A stretch of DNA of 64,000 bases from an uncultured Clostridium sp. (GTDB taxonomy: Bacteria > Bacillota > Clostridia > TANB77 > CAG-508). The notes beneath the pieces are model-generated. The model had not been told where the DNA came from. It worked only from the letters and a program-made list of their open reading frames with translations, and made no database searches. Below are positions 56,111 to 64,000 of this stretch, piece after piece. The stretch is from NCBI GenBank assembly GCA_948469315.1, contig CAOKLQ010000005.1:62001-126000 (forward strand). The letters run 5' to 3'. Numbering within the stretch: position 1 is the first letter of the stretch; each line of letters opens with the position of its first letter. The translations under genes and the position numbers were made by a program.

Positions 56111-56380
56111 TTATGATACAATTACTGTAGCCTTAATCATTTTCTTAAACATCTTGATAGGTAATTTTTCTTTACATTCAATTACTTCGATATCAATGTC
56201 ATATACTACAAATGATATCTCTGTACCTGTATTTGCTTCAACAACTGGAGCATCAACTTTTATTTTTCCTATCAAATCTCCATCTTTCCAAACTTTATAG
56301 ATATTACTTGTCCGATTGTCTATTGTAAGCTCATAATGATTTGCCCTCAGTGTAAGCATTAATTTAGATGTTTTTACCAT
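56111..56380 (-). CDS. Atypical 89-residue ORF with an in-frame CGG
   Basis: MVKTSKLMLTLRANHYELTI then a beta-rich sequence with WKDGDLIGKIKVDAPVVEAN and SFVVYDIDIEVIECKEKLPI. It has AGGAGG before the ATG, a perfect consensus promoter (56456-56484) and a terminator, so it looks like a genuine gene. Codon use differs from neighbours (CTG AGG, CGG, ATC), suggesting recent arrival. CGG at 56314-56312 lies in frame; skipping its C would give a 35-residue protein, so here normal decoding seems needed. Family unknown. Confidence 0.6.
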   Translation of the reverse strand: MVKTSKLMLTLRANHYELTIDNRTSNIYKVWKDGDLIGKIKVDAPVVEANTGTEISFVVYDIDIEVIECKEKLPIKMFKKMIKATVIVS

Positions 56381-56455
56381 AATCTTTACCTCCTAATTAT
56401 TTAATATTAAAGTTATTTGTTACTATTATAGGTTCTTGACCCAACATTAATATTA

Positions 56456-56484
56456 ATTATATTATAATTATGTAAATTTGTCAA
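56456..56484 (-). promoter_or_regulatory. Consensus sigma-A promoter of the atypical ORF
   Basis: TTGACA (56484-56479), 17 bases, TATAAT (56461-56456) on the minus strand; identical in elements and spacing to the promoter at 1386-1414. Confidence 0.85.
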
Positions 56485-56492
56485 TCATATAA

Positions 56493-56523
56493 AAACACGA
56501 TTTTATCTATATAAATCGTGTTT
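56493..56523 (-). terminator. Terminator after the zinc-ribbon gene
   Basis: AAACACGATTT and AAATCGTGTTT pair around nine bases, ahead of the promoter of the next gene. Confidence 0.75.
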
Positions 56524-56534
56524 CTTTGTTCTTT

Positions 56535-56702
56535 TTAATAATTGTTATTTCTTTGTTTTTTTGCTCTTCTGCAAGAAGCACATCTTACTGGCTGGTTTGT
56601 AAACCCTTTTTCAGCATAAAATTGTTGCTCTCCTGCTGTAAAAACAAACTCTGCTCCACAATCTTTGCATGTAAGTGTAATATCTTCATATGTTTCGTTC
56701 AT
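56535..56702 (-). CDS. Small zinc-ribbon protein
   Basis: 55 residues: ITLTCKDCGAEFVFTAGEQ and GFTNQPVRCASCRRAKKQR, two CXXC pairs with the spacing of the 'probable zinc-binding domain' family (zf-trcl type). A good ribosome binding site (GGAGG) precedes the ATG. Nucleic-acid binding is suggested by the basic tail but unproven. Confidence 0.85.
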   Translation of the reverse strand: MNETYEDITLTCKDCGAEFVFTAGEQQFYAEKGFTNQPVRCASCRRAKKQRNNNY

Positions 56703-56858
56703 ATATAATACCTCCTTCTTAAATCGATCTGAATTACCTTTTACTTAACCAATCTAAAAAGAAGGGAAATAGTTTAAAATAAATTCATTTTTTGTTTCCT
56801 TTTTGAAACTTTTTGTATTGTATCACAAATTTATTTAAAATACAAGGAATATTTTTTG

Positions 56859-57296
56859 TTATTTTTCTAAAATTATTGTTACTGGTCCATCATTTGTTAA
56901 ATCTATTTGCATGTTTGCTCCAAATATTCCTGTTTGAACATCTGGTACTTCTTGTTTGCACTTTTCTATTATGTATTCATATAACTTATTTGCTATTTCT
57001 GGTTTTGCAGCCTCTGTAAATGATGGTCTGTTTCCGCTTTGACAGTTTGCATATAAGGTAAATTGCGATACTAATAATAATGAACCATTTATGTCTTTTA
57101 GCGATAAATTCATTTTATTCTTTTGATCTTGAAATACTCTTAAGCTTATTAATTTATTTACTAAATAATCTACTATTTGTTTTGTGTCTGTATGTGTTAT
57201 TCCTATTAGTACCATAAATCCTTTGTCTATTTTTCCTACTGTTTTATCTTGTACTTTAACTTGTGCCTTGCTTACTCTTTGTATTATAAATTTCAT
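56859..57296 (-). CDS. dtd: D-aminoacyl-tRNA deacylase
   Basis: 145 residues. QRVSKAQVKVQDKTVGKI at the N-terminus, LLVSQFTLYANCQSGNRPSF with the conserved SQFTL motif, and TNDGPVTIILE at the end (the GP motif). It frees tRNAs wrongly charged with D-amino acids. Confidence 0.96.
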   Translation of the reverse strand: MKFIIQRVSKAQVKVQDKTVGKIDKGFMVLIGITHTDTKQIVDYLVNKLISLRVFQDQKNKMNLSLKDINGSLLLVSQFTLYANCQSGNRPSFTEAAKPEIANKLYEYIIEKCKQEVPDVQTGIFGANMQIDLTNDGPVTIILEK

Positions 57297-57360
57297 TGTT
57301 TTTTCTCCTATTATTGTTTTCTACTCAATAAATACCTATATAATTTATTATAATGCTTTA

Positions 57361-57400
57361 TGGGTCGCAGATCGACATCGACACCTACATTGTTTGATAT
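57361..57400. repeat. CCTACATT hairpin repeat
   Basis: GGGTCGCAGATCGACATCGA then CACCTACATTGTTTGATATT; the fullest tail of this family in the window. Confidence 0.6.
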
Positions 57401-57458
57401 TAATTTGATTATTATTCATATTTTTATATAATAGATATTATTCACTGTTTATGAAATC

Positions 57459-59178
57459 TTAACGGAAGCCTCCGACCTCCTCCGCCTCCTCCGAAGGAAC
57501 CTCCGCCGCCTCCTCCTGAAGAGAATCCGCCTCCTCCACTAGAGTAGCTTCTAGCTGCTTGTCTTGCACTGTTTGCTGCTGATATTCCACTTGTACTACA
57601 ATAATGTATAAATAATATATCATCATATGAATTATAATTTGATTGTTCTATAATTTCTGGGTATAAATCTTTAAATTCTTTTGACACTTCTTTTGCTATT
57701 CCCATTAACTGTGCATATATTAGATAATTTTCGAATAATGTAACTTCTATTGCCTGTCTATCTTTTATTAATGTATATTCTAATAAATACTTTTTTAATC
57801 CAGCAAGTTTTATTGCTTCTTCCCTTAATCTTTTTGTTGTAGTATAAACTTTACTTTTAAATATTTTCATTGTTATTTTTTCTTCTTGGGTTATTAAACC
57901 TTCTTCTACTAATTTATCTCTTTGACTAGTTAATATATTATCAAACCAGTTTAATATTCTATCATATTTACCAGAACACCATTTTTCAAATTCCTTTTTT
58001 TCTAGTATTCCATCTCCACTTGCTAGATAAAGCATATTATATAATTCTTTTTCTTTTTCATCTTCAAATTGTACATCTTTATTTATTAATACAATTGCTG
58101 TTTCCATTTTCTTTTTTATAAATCCTGTTTCTACTTTTTTTGTTTTTACTATTCCATCTTTTAGCCATTTTAAAATTACACTACCTAATAAATCTGTTTT
58201 TTTCTTCATTATCCCATAATTATATGAAATATAATATGCTCTATATAAATTATTATTACATGGTATATCTCTATAATAAGCAACATCTTTTGATATCTTT
58301 TTTCCTTCTTCTCCAAATTCTAATTTTGAAAAATTTGTATTTATTGATTTTATAATAAATATAAACAATAATATTGGAAACACATTAAATAATAGTGCAA
58401 TTATTCCCATAAAAATACTAAAAAAAATGTTTATTTTTTTCTCATTATATTTTGTACTTCCTTCTTGTGCCATTTCTAAATAATAATTAAAGTCTTTATT
58501 TAATTGATTTTGAGCACTAAAGGTTCCTAAAGGAAATTTTACAAGTATTGTCATATATTCGTTTTTATCAAGTTTTCCATCTGAATCCATATATATTGCA
58601 CCATTATTTACATATGCTAAACCTCCATAATTCCCATATCCCCATACATCTATTGTATCTTGTATATATTTATCTGAATATATTTTTATTTTTACATCTC
58701 CTATAGAATTTGAAAAGTCATATGGAATTAGTGTCCAATATATCATTTGTGCATCTGTTAGTTCTGATACAAATTTTGAAATATTATATTTTACTGTATA
58801 TGTATGTGATCCATAACTACTTATTCCCCAGCATAACTCAACTCCATTAGAAATTTTGTTTATTCCACATTTATTTGCTTTACTAGAAAGTGTACCTGAT
58901 GTATCCCATAAATCTAATGTTGTGTAATTCTTTGTTCCTTCTGATACACTTAAATTAGTTATTTGCGATTTCCCTAAATTATAATATGGATGATAAACTT
59001 CTGTTCCTTGGTTTGTATTACATGTCCATACTTCAGTAATTTGTGCATCTCCATTATTATCTACATATATATCCATTGAAATTTTACTTATAGAATTTGC
59101 TTGTACTGTTTTATTAATTCCAAAAAATATCATAGATATTGCAAATATTAATAATATTTTTATTACTTTATTTTTCAT
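57459..59178 (-). CDS. DUF2207-type membrane protein with Gly-rich tail (read with a +1 shift at CGG)
   Basis: About 572 residues. Signal peptide (about 1-28), an extracellular beta domain (DIYVDNNGDAQITEVWTC; ISSYGSHTYTVKYNISKFVS), a membrane segment near 255-280, then a cytoplasmic domain, and a Gly/Ser tail. The zero frame ends GGGRRLPLRFHKQ. Skipping C 57474 in CGG 57474-57472 changes this to GGGGGGGGFR and a stop at 57461-57459, the kind of glycine tail usual in this family. Function unknown. Confidence 0.82.
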
Positions 59179-59250
59179 TTACTTTCTCCTTTTTATTTTC
59201 TAGCATTATTATTACATATTTTTTTACGTTTTACAATAAAAAACAAGAAT

Positions 59251-59415
59251 ATAAAAAAGATTATTATATGTTTTTACAAGTAACTCCCACCTGCTAACAA
59301 TCTATAAAAGATAAAAAAATTGAAGTCTAAATTTCTTTATCTTAATAGATTGTAACTTGGTGGTCCCCCCGAATGTTACTTTGTAAAAAATATAATAATC
59401 TTTGTATTTTTTTAT
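59251..59415. repeat. Long hairpin downstream of the gerQ-like gene
   Basis: ATAAAAAAGATTATTATATG and TATAATAATCTTTGTATTTT pair as outer arms. A bubble (CTCCCACCTGCT opposite TTGGTGGTCCCCCC) separates them from an inner stem ACAATCTAT/ATAGATTGT. The outline (closing stem, central bubble, terminal stem) also recalls 6S RNA, which I cannot confirm. Confidence 0.6.
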
Positions 59416-59428
59416 ATAATAATATATA

Positions 59429-59752
59429 TTAAATTTGGAAATCTTTATCTGGTATTTTAAAGTATTCTGATATTGCAACAAATTTTATTGAATATATATC
59501 ACAATACAATATATTTCCACTTTCTATTGATCTTAATAATATGTAACTTATTCCTACATCTTCTAATATTCCTATTCTATCTGTTAGATTATTTGTTCCT
59601 ATTAGAAATTCTATTCTTACTAGTTTTCCTATTTGGCTTCTTAAAAATGCTGGTGTGTACATGCTGTTTGTTATTATTTCTGGTTGGTTCTGGTTATCTA
59701 TTTGTCTTGTGTCTCTTGTGATTTCTTTATTATTTAATTGTTCTTTTTCCAT
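59429..59752 (-). CDS. GerQ-like spore coat protein
   Basis: 107 residues. The N-terminal third is polar and Gln/Asn-rich. The C-terminal part MYTPAFLRSQIGKLVRIEFL, then GTNNLTDRIGILEDVGISYI and CDIYSIKFVAI, matches the GerQ family, a coat protein crosslinked in spores and needed for cortex lytic enzyme localisation. The sleB/cwlJ-like gene upstream supports this. Confidence 0.75.
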   Translation of the reverse strand: MEKEQLNNKEITRDTRQIDNQNQPEIITNSMYTPAFLRSQIGKLVRIEFLIGTNNLTDRIGILEDVGISYILLRSIESGNILYCDIYSIKFVAISEYFKIPDKDFQI

Positions 59753-59773
59753 TTTTACCTCCTTTTATTTTTG

Positions 59774-59912
59774 AAGTCGGATGTTAGAGGTCAGAAAATA
59801 AGATACAGACATAGCATTAGTTACAATATTATAATAACTCATCTCTTAAATAATATAACTTTTTTTACTATTTCCTCTAACTTTTAATTTCCGACCTCCA
59901 ACTTCTGACCTC
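59774..59912. repeat. Inverted GAAGTCGGAGGTC repeat pair
   Basis: GAAGTCGGATGTTAGAGGTC (59774-) and CCGACCTCCAACTTCTGACC (59892-) face each other around an AT-rich centre between the gerQ-like and cortex hydrolase genes. Same units as 40537 and 41063. Confidence 0.55.
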
Positions 59913-59916
59913 ACTT

Positions 59917-60363
59917 TTATGTGTTTGCATATAAACTAGTTGGTGTATAAAAACAGTGTTGGTTTATTCTTGTAAAAAATTCTCCTGAACCATTATATGG
60001 AAATGTTTTCATACAATTTGCTGTATATGGATTTAAAAACCACAAACATTCTCCAACTTGACCTAATTTGTTTCCAGCTAGGGCCCAGTCTGCAATTTCA
60101 TAGTGCAAATCTGTTGGATTCATGTTATATATGTTTTGCGGATTGTATTCATTTCTTATTGTTTCTCTTGTACAATCAAATTGTCCTTGCTGAAATATTA
60201 TATTTCTTATATTTCCTCCATTTGATATTCTAGAATATTCTCCTATACTTGCATTGGTTCTATTTATTACTACTGTTGCAACTGCTCTCATTCCACTGTC
60301 TCCTTCTCCTCCTGCTTCACACTGGACTAGTCTTGCTATTAATTCTCTTTGCGAATATGCCAT
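59917..60363 (-). CDS. SleB/CwlJ-like spore cortex hydrolase
   Basis: 148 residues, only the hydrolase domain: ELIARLVQCEAGGEGDSGMR with the catalytic Glu, VATVVINRTNAS, and FQQGQFDCT. No signal peptide or peptidoglycan-binding domain, thus more like CwlJ than SleB. It degrades cortex during germination, in keeping with the nearby gerQ-like gene. Confidence 0.9.
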   Translation of the reverse strand: MAYSQRELIARLVQCEAGGEGDSGMRAVATVVINRTNASIGEYSRISNGGNIRNIIFQQGQFDCTRETIRNEYNPQNIYNMNPTDLHYEIADWALAGNKLGQVGECLWFLNPYTANCMKTFPYNGSGEFFTRINQHCFYTPTSLYANT

Positions 60364-60404
60364 TTTTCCTCCTATTTAATATTCATTTGTTCTATGTTTT
60401 TGTT

Positions 60405-60437
60405 TGTTCGGGTCGCCGTGGGCGACGACCCCTACAT
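60405..60437. repeat. CCTACATT hairpin repeat
   Basis: GGGTCGCCGTGGGCGACGAC then CCCTACATTTATTC, a short GC-rich hairpin ending right at the yunB stop codon. Confidence 0.6.
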
Positions 60438-61139
60438 TTATTCAACAATCTCTAATACGTCTCTTTCTTCTAATCCATTAAAATTATAAAAAGTCTGTGG
60501 TATTTCCCCTACTATTACATTTTCTGCAAGTACTACTTGGTTTTGTATTTGCTCCTCTATTGTGTTAAATGGTGTTAATATTGATACTTTGCAATTTACT
60601 TGCAAATATATTTTATGAAGTGTTTGATTTATTCCTGCTTGTTTAAATTCGCTCGTATAATCTGTTTCTACATCTCCTATACTTATTATTTTATAGTTTA
60701 TTTTTGGCCCTCTTCCTGTTAGGATCTTACTTCCTGTGAATGTTCCTATTTCTATTCCTATTTCTTTTGACTTAGTTTCATCTAATCCTTCTTGTATTTT
60801 TATTGCAACATCTGAAATTATTTCATTTATTGTTATTATATTAAATTCTATTCCTGTTATATTATTGTTTGAATTTCTTGTTATTATGACTATATCTTCA
60901 TATTTGTAATTTTTCATTACCTTAGTTGCTTCTTCATTTGAAATTCTTGTTGCAATTGCTTTTGCTTCTGATACACAAATGCTTTCAAATATTGGCCTAA
61001 CTCCGCTTATTATATATGTTGATGTAAAAATAGCTATTAAAACTATAATAGCTATTTTTAGTACCTTTCTTAGTATTTTCTTTTTTCTATTATTAATTTT
61101 CGGAACTTTTATTCTTTTCCTTGAATATATTATATCCAT
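60438..61139 (-). CDS. yunB: Sporulation protein YunB
   Basis: 233 residues. One N-terminal membrane segment (about 28-50), then ICVSEAKAIATRISNEEATK, IGIEIGTFTGSKILTGRGPK and QVNCKVSILTPFNTIEEQIQ, matching YunB, a forespore-related protein. Four bases before the start lies the stop of the sipL-like gene. Confidence 0.92.
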   Translation of the reverse strand: MDIIYSRKRIKVPKINNRKKKILRKVLKIAIIVLIAIFTSTYIISGVRPIFESICVSEAKAIATRISNEEATKVMKNYKYEDIVIITRNSNNNITGIEFNIITINEIISDVAIKIQEGLDETKSKEIGIEIGTFTGSKILTGRGPKINYKIISIGDVETDYTSEFKQAGINQTLHKIYLQVNCKVSILTPFNTIEEQIQNQVVLAENVIVGEIPQTFYNFNGLEERDVLEIVE

Positions 61140-61143
61140 AATT

Positions 61144-62685
61144 TTATGCTAATTTCCTTCTTTGATTAGAATTGTAATTTGGTATAAATAATTGCTGACC
61201 TATTTCTATTTTGTTTTCATCTTGTAATTCATTTACCCTAACTATTTCATCTACTGTTGTTCTAAATCTTTTTGCTATATTCCACAATGTATCCTCTTTT
61301 TTTACAAAGTATATTGTCATTCCACATCTATTTGTTTTCTTATATTCTTCTATCTGCAATGTGTCTATTATTCTTAAAGTTGTTGTTTTATATATACTTG
61401 CCATTAAATTTAGTTCCATTTTTATTTCTAAATTACTTCCATTTGCATTAAAACTTTGTTTTGTTATTTCTATATTATTGCTTACTTTTATATTGCTTGT
61501 AACATTTGTACTTATCTGTTTATTAAATGGTATATCTATTTGCTTTGTTTCTATCCTTGATGATGTATTTGATTCAAATAATATTTTTAAGCTTATTTCT
61601 CCTTCATATATTATTTTATCATTTCCCATATTTATATTTGTTATTGTAGAATTTGCTTCTATATCTAAAATATTTTGTATTTCGTTTATATTTATATTTT
61701 CATTTATGTCTACGACTTCATTACAATTATTTTTTTGTGTTAGTGTTTCTATATCTTTTGTTGTAAATTCTATATCGCAATCTGGATTATATAAATCGTC
61801 TATTATCTCTATATCTTTTGTATCATATGCTCTTGCATCTATATCTATTTCAGCTTCTATCATAATTGAATGTTCACCTGCACTGTTTGGTTTTATTATT
61901 ATGTTTTTTAATAAATAGTTTATATCACATATGTTTTCCTCTGAAATATCTGGCACATCTATAAATCCCATTACTGGAATTTGAGATGATACTGTTTTTA
62001 TGGTATTTTCTTCTGTTAGATACATTATTCTTACACTTGCATCTGCTTTTGCAAGTATTTTATTATAACTCATTTTGTATTCTTTATTTGTTATATTACA
62101 ATTTGCTTTTAGTATTTCTCCAAAATTACATCCTTCGTCTATTGATAGTGTATCTTTTGCAACTACCTTTGTATTTCCCATACCTACTAATGAATTTATT
62201 TGTAATACCTTATTTTGTTTTTGTATATTTTCTACACCTACTATTTGTCTTATAATTTCTTCATCTTTATTTTCATATATTTTTACTTTAAATTCTATAT
62301 TTGTTTTTAAGTTTATTTTTCTTCCATTTAATACTTTACAATCAATTCCTTTTAAAGCTGCATCTAGCTCTAAGTTCATATCTGATGTACAATTTGGCAT
62401 ATCCATCATATGTGTAAAGTCTATGCTAGTATTTAGTCCTCTAACTAGACTATCTTCTGATTCTGTAAGATACATTACATATGCATCTATAGAGCCATCT
62501 ATTCTTACCCTTCCGTCTAAAATTTCTTTTTTATAAATACATATATTTCCAGATGTATTTATACTTGCTATTACATCTGGTTTTACATCTGGTACTATTT
62601 GGTCACCTTCTATTGTTACTATTTCATTTTTTTCTTCTACGATTTTATTAATACAAATTTTTTCTTTTTGTGTATCAACAGTCAT
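61144..62685 (-). CDS. SipL-like spore coat protein with SPOCS repeats and LysM
   Basis: 513 residues. Three DUF3794 (SPOCS) domains over residues 1-430 (VTIEGDQIVPDVKPDVIASI is typical of the first), and a C-terminal LysM (YFVKKEDTLWNIAKRFRTTV, then ENKIEIGQQLFIPNY). In C. difficile SipL bridges SpoIVA to encasement. Cotranscribed with yunB. Confidence 0.9.
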   Translation of the reverse strand: MTVDTQKEKICINKIVEEKNEIVTIEGDQIVPDVKPDVIASINTSGNICIYKKEILDGRVRIDGSIDAYVMYLTESEDSLVRGLNTSIDFTHMMDMPNCTSDMNLELDAALKGIDCKVLNGRKINLKTNIEFKVKIYENKDEEIIRQIVGVENIQKQNKVLQINSLVGMGNTKVVAKDTLSIDEGCNFGEILKANCNITNKEYKMSYNKILAKADASVRIMYLTEENTIKTVSSQIPVMGFIDVPDISEENICDINYLLKNIIIKPNSAGEHSIMIEAEIDIDARAYDTKDIEIIDDLYNPDCDIEFTTKDIETLTQKNNCNEVVDINENININEIQNILDIEANSTITNINMGNDKIIYEGEISLKILFESNTSSRIETKQIDIPFNKQISTNVTSNIKVSNNIEITKQSFNANGSNLEIKMELNLMASIYKTTTLRIIDTLQIEEYKKTNRCGMTIYFVKKEDTLWNIAKRFRTTVDEIVRVNELQDENKIEIGQQLFIPNYNSNQRRKLA

Positions 62686-62709
62686 TTTTATACCTCCCTA
62701 TTTTAATAT

Positions 62710-62910
62710 GTTAATTTAAAAAAAGAAATAATAATAATTTTTGAAAAATTTTGATTGAAAGTAATCGAATTAGAAATTGTTGCAGATATTTTAGGGAAAA
62801 TGTTCAATTTTACATTGAAAGGGTGCCCTAAAATTCAATTACAATTTCTTATGAGATTAGCTTAAGCGATGAATTTTGAAAAAATTCATTATTATTTCTA
62901 TTAAATTAAC
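62710..62910. repeat. Long imperfect hairpin between veg and sipL
   Basis: Outer arms GTTAATTTAA and TTAAATTAAC, then AGAAATAATAAT paired with ATTATTATTTCT, ATTAGAAATTG with CAATTTCTTAT, and TATTTTAGGG with CCCTAAAAT around an apex. About 200 bases, filling nearly the whole gap. Confidence 0.65.
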
Positions 62911-62974
62911 AATATTTTTACTAATATATATTATTTAGCACAAAAAAAAATTCCTAAAATATAGGAATTTTATA

Positions 62975-63266
62975 TTATAATTTCATTTTTTTTACTTCTT
63001 GTGCTGGTGGTATTAATGGGCTGTATTCTTCTCCATCATATACTTGAACTTCTACTGCTCTTGTTAAAACATCTGTGTAACTGTATGTTACATTTCTATT
63101 GCTTTCTTCATATTTTACAATAAAAATATTTGGATATGCATTTTCTATTGTTGCTTGTTCTTCATATGTTTTGTTTCTACCTAATGTACCTTTTACTATT
63201 ATCTTTTGTCCGAATTTTTTGACCTATATCAGTCTTTAAATTTGTAATATCATCGCTACAAATCAT
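62975..63266 (-). CDS. veg: Veg protein (read with a +1 shift at CGG)
   Basis: 96 residues when shifted, from ATG 63266 after GAGGGTGAT. The zero frame gives only MICSDDITNLKTDIGQKI followed by a short tail and a stop. Skipping C 63212 in CGG 63212-63210 continues GQKIIVKGTLGRNKTYEE, AYPNIFIVKYEE and VTYSYTDVLTRAVEV, the normal Veg sequence. Veg stimulates biofilm formation and is broadly conserved in spore formers. It is too short unshifted to be noticed. Confidence 0.9.
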
Positions 63267-63430
63267 AGTATCACCCTCTTTGTTTTGATGTTATTGATTA
63301 TATCATTGCTAGCAAAAAATGTCAAAATAAAAGTCTTAATGCAAAATCTTGCTATTCTTCTTGTATTAAGACTTTTACATGTTTTTGTTTATAATTGTTA
63401 CAGTTTTATTACATTTTTGTCATATTTTTG

Positions 63431-64000
63431 TCATATTATTATTACTTTTCTTTTTCCTCTTGCTCCGGATACCATCTATTCCTCTTTTTCCATCTCTTAG
63501 TTCATAAGCAAAGTCATCTATTCTAATATATTGGCTACTGTCTGTTGTTGCAACTTTTTCTGCAACTATCAATGGATCTGCAAAGTCTATTAATATCCTT
63601 GCAGGTGAAGATGCAAAATTTGCTCCTGCTGATATTAGTGCTTCAAAATAACTTTGGCATGCTCCTGCAAAAATTACTAAATTTTTTGCCTTATCCCATT
63701 TTCTTGCTTTTTTTATTGTTTCTATAAAATATCTGGAATTTCTATAATTATATATATCATCATAGTTTTTTTGCTTTTTTATTAACCCATCATGTCCAGT
63801 AATTATTAATATATCTGGATCATATTTTTCTAGTAATTTTTCAACAAATATCGGTTGTTTATTTTCTGGAATATATTTGACTATTGCATCTAATCCCATC
63901 TTTTTATAGTATTTATATGATTTGTCTGTATATTTTCTATCTCCATCTAAGTGCAAAATTTTTCCTGTATAAACTACTTTTTTAAATGTAAATCTTTTTG
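63431..64000 (-). CDS. yabG: Sporulation protease YabG (5' end outside window; +1 shift at CGG)
   Basis: The frame is open to the window edge (KRFTFKKVVYTGKILHLDGD upstream of residue 1 of the visible ORF), so the N-terminus is missing. DILIITGHDGLI, NLVIFAGACQSYFEALISAG with the catalytic Cys, and FASSPARILIDFADPLIVAE are YabG motifs. The unshifted C-terminus is GIDGIRSKRKKKSNNNMTKI. Skipping C 63467 in CGG 63467-63465 gives GIDGIGARGKRKVIII and a stop at 63433-63431, which I judge closer to the family. YabG processes coat and cortex proteins. In many genomes veg is adjacent, as here. Confidence 0.85.

Noticed and set aside
59251..59415. Firm call of 6S RNA
   Set aside because: The fold outline fits, but arms are simple AT-rich sequence and similar hairpins occur elsewhere, so a MITE-like repeat is equally likely.
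61211..61918. 235-residue plus-strand ORF opposite the sipL-like gene
   Set aside because: Although long, it is an antisense shadow of a clearly recognised SPOCS/LysM protein.
27001..63467. Classical slippery-site frameshifting (as in prfB)
   Set aside because: P-site codons differ at every site and no shared upstream Shine-Dalgarno or downstream structure is seen; only CGG is common.
8905..63500. Random sequencing or assembly errors as the cause of all frameshifts
   Set aside because: Random indels would not give the same extra C before GG in all eleven cases and no other indel. A systematic error remains possible and is named as the main refutation test.

Overview
The window comes from the chromosome of a very AT-rich, endospore-forming, anaerobic member of the Firmicutes, most likely an uncultured clostridial lineage. 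The signs are sporulation genes (spoVAC, spoVAD, spoVAE, gerQ-like, sleB-like, yunB, sipL-like, yabG, veg), a ctsR-mcsA-mcsB-clpC operon, rubrerythrin and rubredoxin, an OLE RNA, strong GGAGG ribosome binding sites and codons ending mostly in A or T. Nearly all genes lie on the minus strand.

Layout. 1-4.5 kb: end of a GH57 glucan branching enzyme, a promoter-terminator unit that may be a small RNA, a cysteine desulfurase, an ArsC/Spx-like protein and a CDF metal exporter. 4.5-9.4 kb: ctsR-mcsA-mcsB-clpC with a CtsR operator. 9.6-10.8 kb: OLE RNA with its membrane partner OapA. 10.9-15.8 kb: YetF-like, acyl-ACP thioesterase, membrane and coiled-coil proteins, rubredoxin and rubrerythrin. 15.9-27.7 kb: a complete type I-B CRISPR-Cas locus (50 repeats, 49 spacers, cas6-cas8-cas7-cas5-cas3-cas4-cas1-cas2). 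28-36 kb: aminopeptidase, ferredoxin, PSP1-domain protein, holB, lepB, a two-component system and a ROK kinase. 36-47.5 kb: a type IV pilus cluster (pilC, pilT, pilB, pseudopilins, pilD, pilin, pilP-like, pilO-like, pilM-pilN fusion) with an embedded toxin-antitoxin pair. 47.7-54.3 kb: rsmB, dodecin, spoVA genes, infC-rpmI-rplT and rplM-rpsI. 54.2-56.1 kb: a small insertion flanked by copies of the rpsI 3' end. 56-64 kb: small proteins, dtd, a glycine-tailed membrane protein and a sporulation cluster.

Main discovery. Eleven in-frame CGG codons, spread over ten genes, each sit exactly where the conserved protein needs a +1 shift: skipping the C and reading GGN (Gly) restores the expected protein. 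The genes are ctsR, cas6, holB (two sites), a pseudopilin, rsmB, spoVAD, rpsI, a DUF2207-type protein, veg and yabG. By eye I find no CGG read as arginine in any other recognisable gene here; all other CGG strings in coding sequence are out of frame. The single exception is an atypical 89-residue ORF at 56111-56380. The host therefore seems to treat CGG as a +1 frameshift signal, or CGGN as a four-base glycine codon. Essential genes (rpsI, holB) depend on it, which argues against pseudogenes.

Other notable items are several families of dispersed intergenic hairpins, including one that has become part of a prepilin leader peptide, and two genes with unusual start codons (oapA, infC).
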